Source: an uncultured Bacteroidota bacterium
GTDB taxonomy: Bacteria > Bacteroidota > Bacteroidia > Flavobacteriales > Flavobacteriaceae
Direction: 5' to 3'
Assembly: GCA_903888655.1 (NCBI GenBank)
Contig: CAISUR010000369.1
Span: 1 to 9,207 of the forward strand
Length of the DNA: 9,207 nt
This document shows, piece after piece, positions 6,801 through 9,207 of the stretch (the stretch's first letter is position 1; every line of letters begins with the position of its first letter). The position numbers and the translations under genes were made by a program. The notes under the pieces are model-generated. The model was not told the origin of the DNA and searched no databases. It worked only from the letters and a program-made list of their open reading frames with translations.

Positions 6801-9207
6801 CTTGACGGCATATAGAAGTACTAATAGGTTGAGTAGTTATTATTGGTTTTGAATTTATAGTCAAATGCAATGTTACTATATTGACACAGCCAGAATCATT
6901 TGTGCTTGTGTAAGTATAGTCTCCGCTTGTATAGTAAGTAACGCCATACCAAGTGTAACTATCGCAAGCCACTTGGTTTTCTTCGGAGGTAGAACTGTTA
7001 TTAATGGTCAAATGTAGTGTTGCGATATTGATACATCCAGAAGAGTTTGTACTTGAATAGGTATAATCTCCACTTGTAGTGTATGTTGTTCCATTCCATG
7101 TATAGCTGTCACATGCCACTTGTGTTTCTTCTGTTGAGGAACTATAATTAATTGTCAAATGTAAAGTTGCTACATTAGTACATCCATAATTATTTGAGCT
7201 AGAATAAGTATAATCTCCGCTGTTAGTGTAAGTGGTTCCATTCCAAGTAAAACTATCACACGCTACTTCTGTTTCTTCTGAAGTAGTATTTGGATTAATA
7301 GTCATTGTAAGAGCATTTGATGTTGCTTGAGGACTCGTTATACAGTCGTTTGAATTTGATGTCAAAACGGCTGTTACAACATCATTATTTGTCAATGTAG
7401 ATGAGGTAAAAGTTGAGCCATTTTCGCCAATAACATCAATTCCATTTACTTGCCATTGATAACTTGGTGCATCACCCTCGTTTGTTGGTATTGTTACAAA
7501 TGTTACCGAAGTACCTGAACATATTGTTGTAGCTGTTGCTTCAATTATAATACTTACTTCTAAATTTTCATTAACTATTACAGTAACTATATCGGATGTC
7601 GCTGGAGTACAAGCCCCATTTGTTACTACTGCTTGATAATACGTTGTTTGTGTTAAAATTCCGGTATCTAATGTATCAGAATTTGCTCCCACAATATCAT
7701 TCCAAGTTCCTCCATCTAAAGATTGTTGCCATTGGATTGATCCTGTGGTTCCTGATACATTTACAGATGTACTGCTTCCTGAACATATTATTGCAGTATC
7801 TGAAATAATTCCTGCATTAGAAATTGAATTAACTGTTACCGTAATTACGTTAGAAATAGCAGGTTCACATATTCCACTTGTTGCAAGTACTCGGTAGTAA
7901 GTCGTAGCTGTCAAATTTCCTGTATTTAGCGTTGCAGAATTACCTCCAGTTACATTATTCCAAGTTGTGCCATTTAATGATTTTTGCCATTGGATTGTTC
8001 CTATTGTTCCTGTTACACTAACAGAAGTAGAATTTCCTGAGCAAATTGATGTAGTACCTGTTGCAGAGCCAGCATTTGAAGTTGGGTTAACCATTATAGT
8101 TATTACGTTTGATGTTGCTGAAGAACAAGTTCCACTTGTTACTACTACTCGATAATAGGTTGTGGATATTAAATTTCCTGTATATAATGTAGCAGAATTT
8201 GCGCCAGTTATATTTGTCCAAGTTGTATTATTTGTAGATTGTTGCCATTGAATACTTCCTCTACTCCCTATTACACTTATTGTCGTACTGCTTCCTGAAC
8301 ATATTGTTGTAGACGCTCTTACTACACCTGAATTAGATGTAGGATCAACAGTTAAAGTGATTGAATTAGATGAGGCTGGTGAACCTGTTAAGCATGTAGT
8401 AGCATTAGATGTCATAATGACACTTACAACATCATTATTAGCTAAAGTTGTCGAAGTAAATGTTGATGCCGTTTGACTTAATATACTTACTCCGTTCACT
8501 TTCCATTGATATGTTGGTGAGGTTCCACCATTTGTAGATGTAGCTGTAAATGTTACATTCGATCCAGAGCAGATAGTTGTAGCAGATGCCGAAATACTTA
8601 CACTTGCTGGTAAATTTGCATTTACCGATATTGTAATGGTGTTCGATGTAGCAGGTGAACTAGTTAAGCAAGGAGTTGCATTAGATGTCATCACGACGCT
8701 TACAGTATCATTATTAGCTAAAGTAGTTGATGTGAATGTTGCTGCTGTTTGTCCTAAAACATTCATGCCGTTTACCTTCCATTGGTATGTTGGAGCTATT
8801 CCTCCATTGGTTGGTATAGCTGTAAATGTCACACTCGATCCCGAACAAATGGTTGTAGCAGATGCTGAAATGTTAACGCTCGCTTGTAAGTTCGGATTGA
8901 CTCTAATAGTTCCAGTAGCATTTACTGAACCACAACCTCCTGTTAAAGGAATCGAATAGTTAAAAGTACCAGAAACAGATGGCGTTCCACTAATTGTAAT
9001 AGTATTACTTAACCAAGAGGCAGTTACTCCTGTTGGTAAACCAGTAGCGGTTCCAATACCCGTAGCACCAGTTGTGGTATGAGTAATAGCAGTTAAAGCA
9101 GTGTTGATACATAATGTTGGAGTAGAAGAAGCAACAGATGCTGTATTAGCAGGAGTTACTGTAATAGTTCCAGTAGCATTAACCGAACCACAACCTCCTG
9201 TTAAAGG
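3892..9207 (-). CDS. Giant T9SS-secreted modular repeat surface protein (adhesin-like), 5' end outside the window
   Basis: The visible part is 1771 residues, and the frame is open with no stop from the TAG at 3892-3894 to the right edge. The true start lies to the right. The GTG at 8830-8832 is not a start: it is the Val of a conserved SVTFT/NVTFT segment within a repeat. Numbering from the edge, the modules are: an 86-residue repeat type (1-109), two 92-residue repeats (110-about 290), three 86-residue repeats of another type (291-548), a third 92-residue copy (552-643), three 49-residue repeats (646-785), nine diverged Ig-like modules (786-1674), a charged linker (1675-1691) and a T9SS type A sorting domain (1692-1771). 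Composition is dominated by Thr, Ser, Asn, Val and Ile. Nearly every module has a Cys near its start (ICSG-like) and another near its end (SGxC-like), as expected for disulfide-stabilised beta-sandwich domains. This fits a secreted, surface-anchored filament or adhesin; ligand and function are unknown. A strong terminator follows the gene. Confidence 0.93.
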   Translation of the reverse strand, partial: PLTGGCGSVNATGTITVTPANTASVASSTPTLCINTALTAITHTTTGATGIGTATGLPTGVTASWLSNTITISGTPSVSGTFNYSIPLTGGCGSVNATGTIRVNPNLQASVNISASATTICSGSSVTFTAIPTNGGIAPTYQWKVNGMNVLGQTAATFTSTTLANNDTVSVVMTSNATPCLTSSPATSNTITISVNANLPASVSISASATTICSGSNVTFTATSTNGGTSPTYQWKVNGVSILSQTASTFTSTTLANNDVVSVIMTSNATTCLTGSPASSNSITLTVDPTSNSGVVRASTTICSGSSTTISVIGSRGSIQWQQSTNNTTWTNITGANSATLYTGNLISTTYYRVVVTSGTCSSATSNVITIMVNPTSNAGSATGTTSICSGNSTSVSVTGTIGTIQWQKSLNGTTWNNVTGGNSATLNTGNLTATTYYRVLATSGICEPAISNVITVTVNSISNAGIISDTAIICSGSSTSVNVSGTTGSIQWQQSLDGGTWNDIVGANSDTLDTGILTQTTYYQAVVTNGACTPATSDIVTVIVNENLEVSIIIEATATTICSGTSVTFVTIPTNEGDAPSYQWQVNGIDVIGENGSTFTSSTLTNNDVVTAVLTSNSNDCITSPQATSNALTMTINPNTTSEETEVACDSFTWNGTTYTNSGDYTYSSSNNYGCTNVATLHLTINYSSSTEETQVACDSYTWNGTTYTTSGDYTYSSTNSSGCINIATLHLTINNSSTSEENQVACDSYTWYGVTYYTSGDYTYTSTNDSGCVNIVTLHLTINSKPIITTQPISTSICRQAGANATLSVYASEVTAPTYSWYSQAVDSTDWTLLTDNANYQGTSTSTITITKTDYGIPALGTKYKVEVSSLGCTSLPSDVITLQDDTMSRIQSINPVTDLSPALTTCAGSQVQLKLESGSIGNIQWQTSIDNVNWTNQGDIINQSSLNAINDTIYFTSGILTQDTWFRIIASNGICSTVISPAKKITVNQPTAIGTLSADSATICKGSGTTLTLSSSQGTVAWWWAPVTNGVIGTYTPIWGNSSNSLSKNINSSKAFKAIVSSDACSSSTSNSVIVEVQTETSTATKISVVGTLTPALTVSQGLTVNLSLASGSIGNIQWMYSNNSGLTWTPFATYTQTALSATNSVLTATSPTLLAGSAWFKIIAINGICNPDESDILKITVSSQPTAGSITGGNITVCASASSALNLSGNTTSINNTTTLSVSNYTPGATLLWQKSINYSNTIGATPVWTAAGSTSSTLIASNLSVDTWYRVKITNGANIAYTDIVKITVSKTALAGSITSSTASVCSGGTITFTSGTYTGDSIQWEVSTTSATSGFVPVSGATNNTFIMSNVSYAPLSSFYVRYVVTSGTCTIARACAKAIIVNPLSQGGTITGGGTVCSSGGGVLKITGNVGTIKWQYSIDGSNFTNVPSGNTITPTFGTTSTSGTASTYIVTNVTGTTYFRALVTSGACSSSTSNIIQYVIGTNATAGTLNAVNTSICAGNATTLNLTGYVGSITKWEKSTNWTSSTPTWTSVTSTSPILNTGNLTTSTAYRTIVSIGSCSTVTSNQVIINVPVKPLSKGISTSVTSSASSPICNNTTITLNVTQGYIGTIQWQKSTDNVTFSTISGAISTDYTISNPAIGANYFRVAFTNSCGVTVYSNVLTIYFKNCATPTSKTVEKEEPTPFGVVAAPIPFSEKLTLNLTTSSEDKVKVMVYDMVGKLVDQREVSPSDASTLEIGDQFPSGVYNLIVTQGDNTKVIRVIKR
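3895..4134 (-). other. T9SS type A C-terminal sorting domain
   Basis: The last 80 residues of the surface protein show the ordered features of type A sorting domains: an N-terminal AAPIPFSEKLTLNL segment (a variant of the usual PNPxxxxLxI), VKVMVYDMVGKLVDQREV, a short hydrophilic stretch, FPSGVYNLIVTQ, and the final KVIRVIKR. In Bacteroidota this domain directs proteins across the outer membrane by the type IX system and is normally cleaved when the protein is attached to the surface or released. Confidence 0.92.
4135..4185 (-). other. Charged Pro/Glu/Lys linker before the sorting domain
   Basis: These 17 residues (NCATPTSKTVEKEEPTP) separate the last Ig-like module from the sorting domain. 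The composition (Pro, Glu, Lys) differs sharply from the Thr/Ser/Val-rich modules, as expected for an exposed hinge. It carries one Cys just after the last module. Cleavage of the sorting domain is likely to occur in or just after this stretch, but no cut site can be assigned. Confidence 0.55.
4186..6852 (-). other. Nine diverged Ig-like modules of the surface protein
   Basis: Residues 786-1674 (from the right edge) contain nine modules of roughly 80-115 residues. Their starts are recognisable by SICRQAG, LTTCAGS, TICKGS, LTVSQG, TVCASA, SVCSGG, TVCSSG, SICAGN and PICNNT. Most share a core with IQWQxS or a related Trp motif, a TxTWFR/TTYFR strand, and an NGxC/SGxC turn before an ITV-type last strand. 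The modules are too diverged to align as DNA repeats by eye but are clearly related to the 86-residue repeats further right. Module 4 (LTVSQG) lacks the first Cys and module 5 (TVCASA) lacks the second. The module beginning SVCSGG has an additional Cys (RACAK). Confidence 0.75.
6853..7272 (-). repeat. Three tandem 49-residue (147-bp) CDSYTWNG repeats
   Basis: There are three copies at exactly 147-bp spacing: 7126-7272, 6979-7125 and 6853-6978 (the last lacks its tail). Each reads xxVACDSxTWxGxTYxxSGDYTYxSxNxxGCxNxxTLHLTIN, with two Cys residues per copy (CDS and GC). Short repeats of this CDSYTWNG type are common in large secreted proteins of Bacteroidota. The copies differ by scattered substitutions, so this is not a very recent duplication. 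Confidence 0.9.
7279..7554 (-). repeat. Third, separated copy of the 92-residue repeat
   Basis: Residues 552-643 align with the 92-residue repeats at 8329-8880, sharing ATTICSG, SVTF, PSYQWQVNG, the FTSSTLTNNDVV segment and a MTSN-like turn followed by Cys. It is more diverged than the other two copies are from each other and is separated from them by three 86-residue modules. Confidence 0.8.
7564..8337 (-). repeat. Three tandem 86-residue (258-bp) Ig-like repeats
   Basis: The copies occupy 8080-8337, 7822-8079 and 7564-7821, with the IQWQ codons at exactly 258-bp intervals. The shared pattern is SNxG, TxICSGxSTxxxVxGxxGxIQWQxS, TWxxIxGxNSxTLxTGxL, TTYYxxxxTxGxC, ATSxxxTVxVN. Each has Cys residues at module positions 13 and 71, probably one disulfide per domain. 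Confidence 0.9.
8329..8880 (-). repeat. Two tandem 92-residue (276-bp) repeats
   Basis: The copies are 8605-8880 and 8329-8604, offset by exactly 276 bp; the last few residues of the second run into the first 86-residue repeat. They share SISASATTICSG, TYQWKVNG, TFTSTTLANND and MTSNAT followed by Cys. I count about 67 identical residues of 86 aligned. This is the array in which a GTG codon (8830-8832) could be mistaken for a gene start. Confidence 0.9.
8905..9207 (-). repeat. 86-residue PLTGGCGSVNATGT repeat type, cut by the window edge
   Basis: The 45-bp stretches 8905-8949 and 9163-9207 match at 43 of 45 positions and are offset by exactly 258 bp (86 residues). Each encodes PLTGGCGSVNATGTI. 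Between them is one complete module with TLCINTALTAITHTTTGATG, LPTGVTASW, NTITISGTP and GTFNYSIPLTGG. The copy at the edge is truncated, so more copies probably lie to the right. This module has a different sequence from the IQWQ repeats although the period is the same. Confidence 0.82.

Noticed and set aside
6853..7272. Regular 147-bp repeats as a CRISPR array
   Set aside because: The repeats are translated in frame, conserved along their whole length with substitutions, and there are no unique spacers or cas genes.
8830..8832. GTG start codon for the giant surface protein
   Set aside because: The frame continues without a stop to 9207 with repeat-module sequence, and this codon aligns with Val in the next 92-residue copy.

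Overview
The window looks like chromosome from a Bacteroidota bacterium, most likely a member of the Flavobacteriia close to Flavobacterium. The evidence is AT-rich DNA, a C-terminal type IX secretion (T9SS) sorting domain on a very large repeat protein, a SusC/TonB-plug-like domain, and a TAnnTTTG-like -7 box with no strong Shine-Dalgarno sequences. I see no tRNA, rRNA, CRISPR array, insertion sequence or integrase.

Left part, + strand (1-2470): the 3' end of a family 51 peptidoglycan glycosyltransferase gene is cut by the left edge. After 42 bp comes a complete gene for an exported DUF4140/DUF4139 (MuiA-like) protein. Its DUF4139 domain is interrupted by a segment closely resembling the plug domain of SusC-type TonB-dependent receptors. 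A hairpin terminator follows, placed so that it could also stop the converging gene from the right.

Middle, - strand (2497-3753): a complete HI0933-family (YhiN/BaiN-like) FAD-dependent oxidoreductase that appears to start at TTG. It carries a short GC-rich near-palindrome inside its reading frame.

Right part, - strand (3830-9207): the 3' 1771 codons of a giant, secreted, Thr/Ser/Asn-rich cell-surface protein. The reading frame is open to the right edge, so the N-terminus lies outside the window. From N to C it consists of an 86-residue repeat type cut by the edge, two 92-residue repeats, three 86-residue repeats of another type, a third 92-residue copy, three exact-period 49-residue repeats, nine diverged Ig-like modules, a short charged linker and a T9SS type A sorting domain. 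A strong intrinsic terminator follows the gene.

The genes do not form an obvious pathway. Three encode envelope or surface proteins (cell-wall glycan polymerase, exported DUF4139 protein, T9SS adhesin-like protein) and the fourth is a flavoenzyme. I found no new defence or mobile system. The most unusual items are the plug-like insert within DUF4139, the intragenic GC-rich element, and the mosaic repeat layout of the surface protein, including a reciprocal cysteine loss in two adjacent modules.
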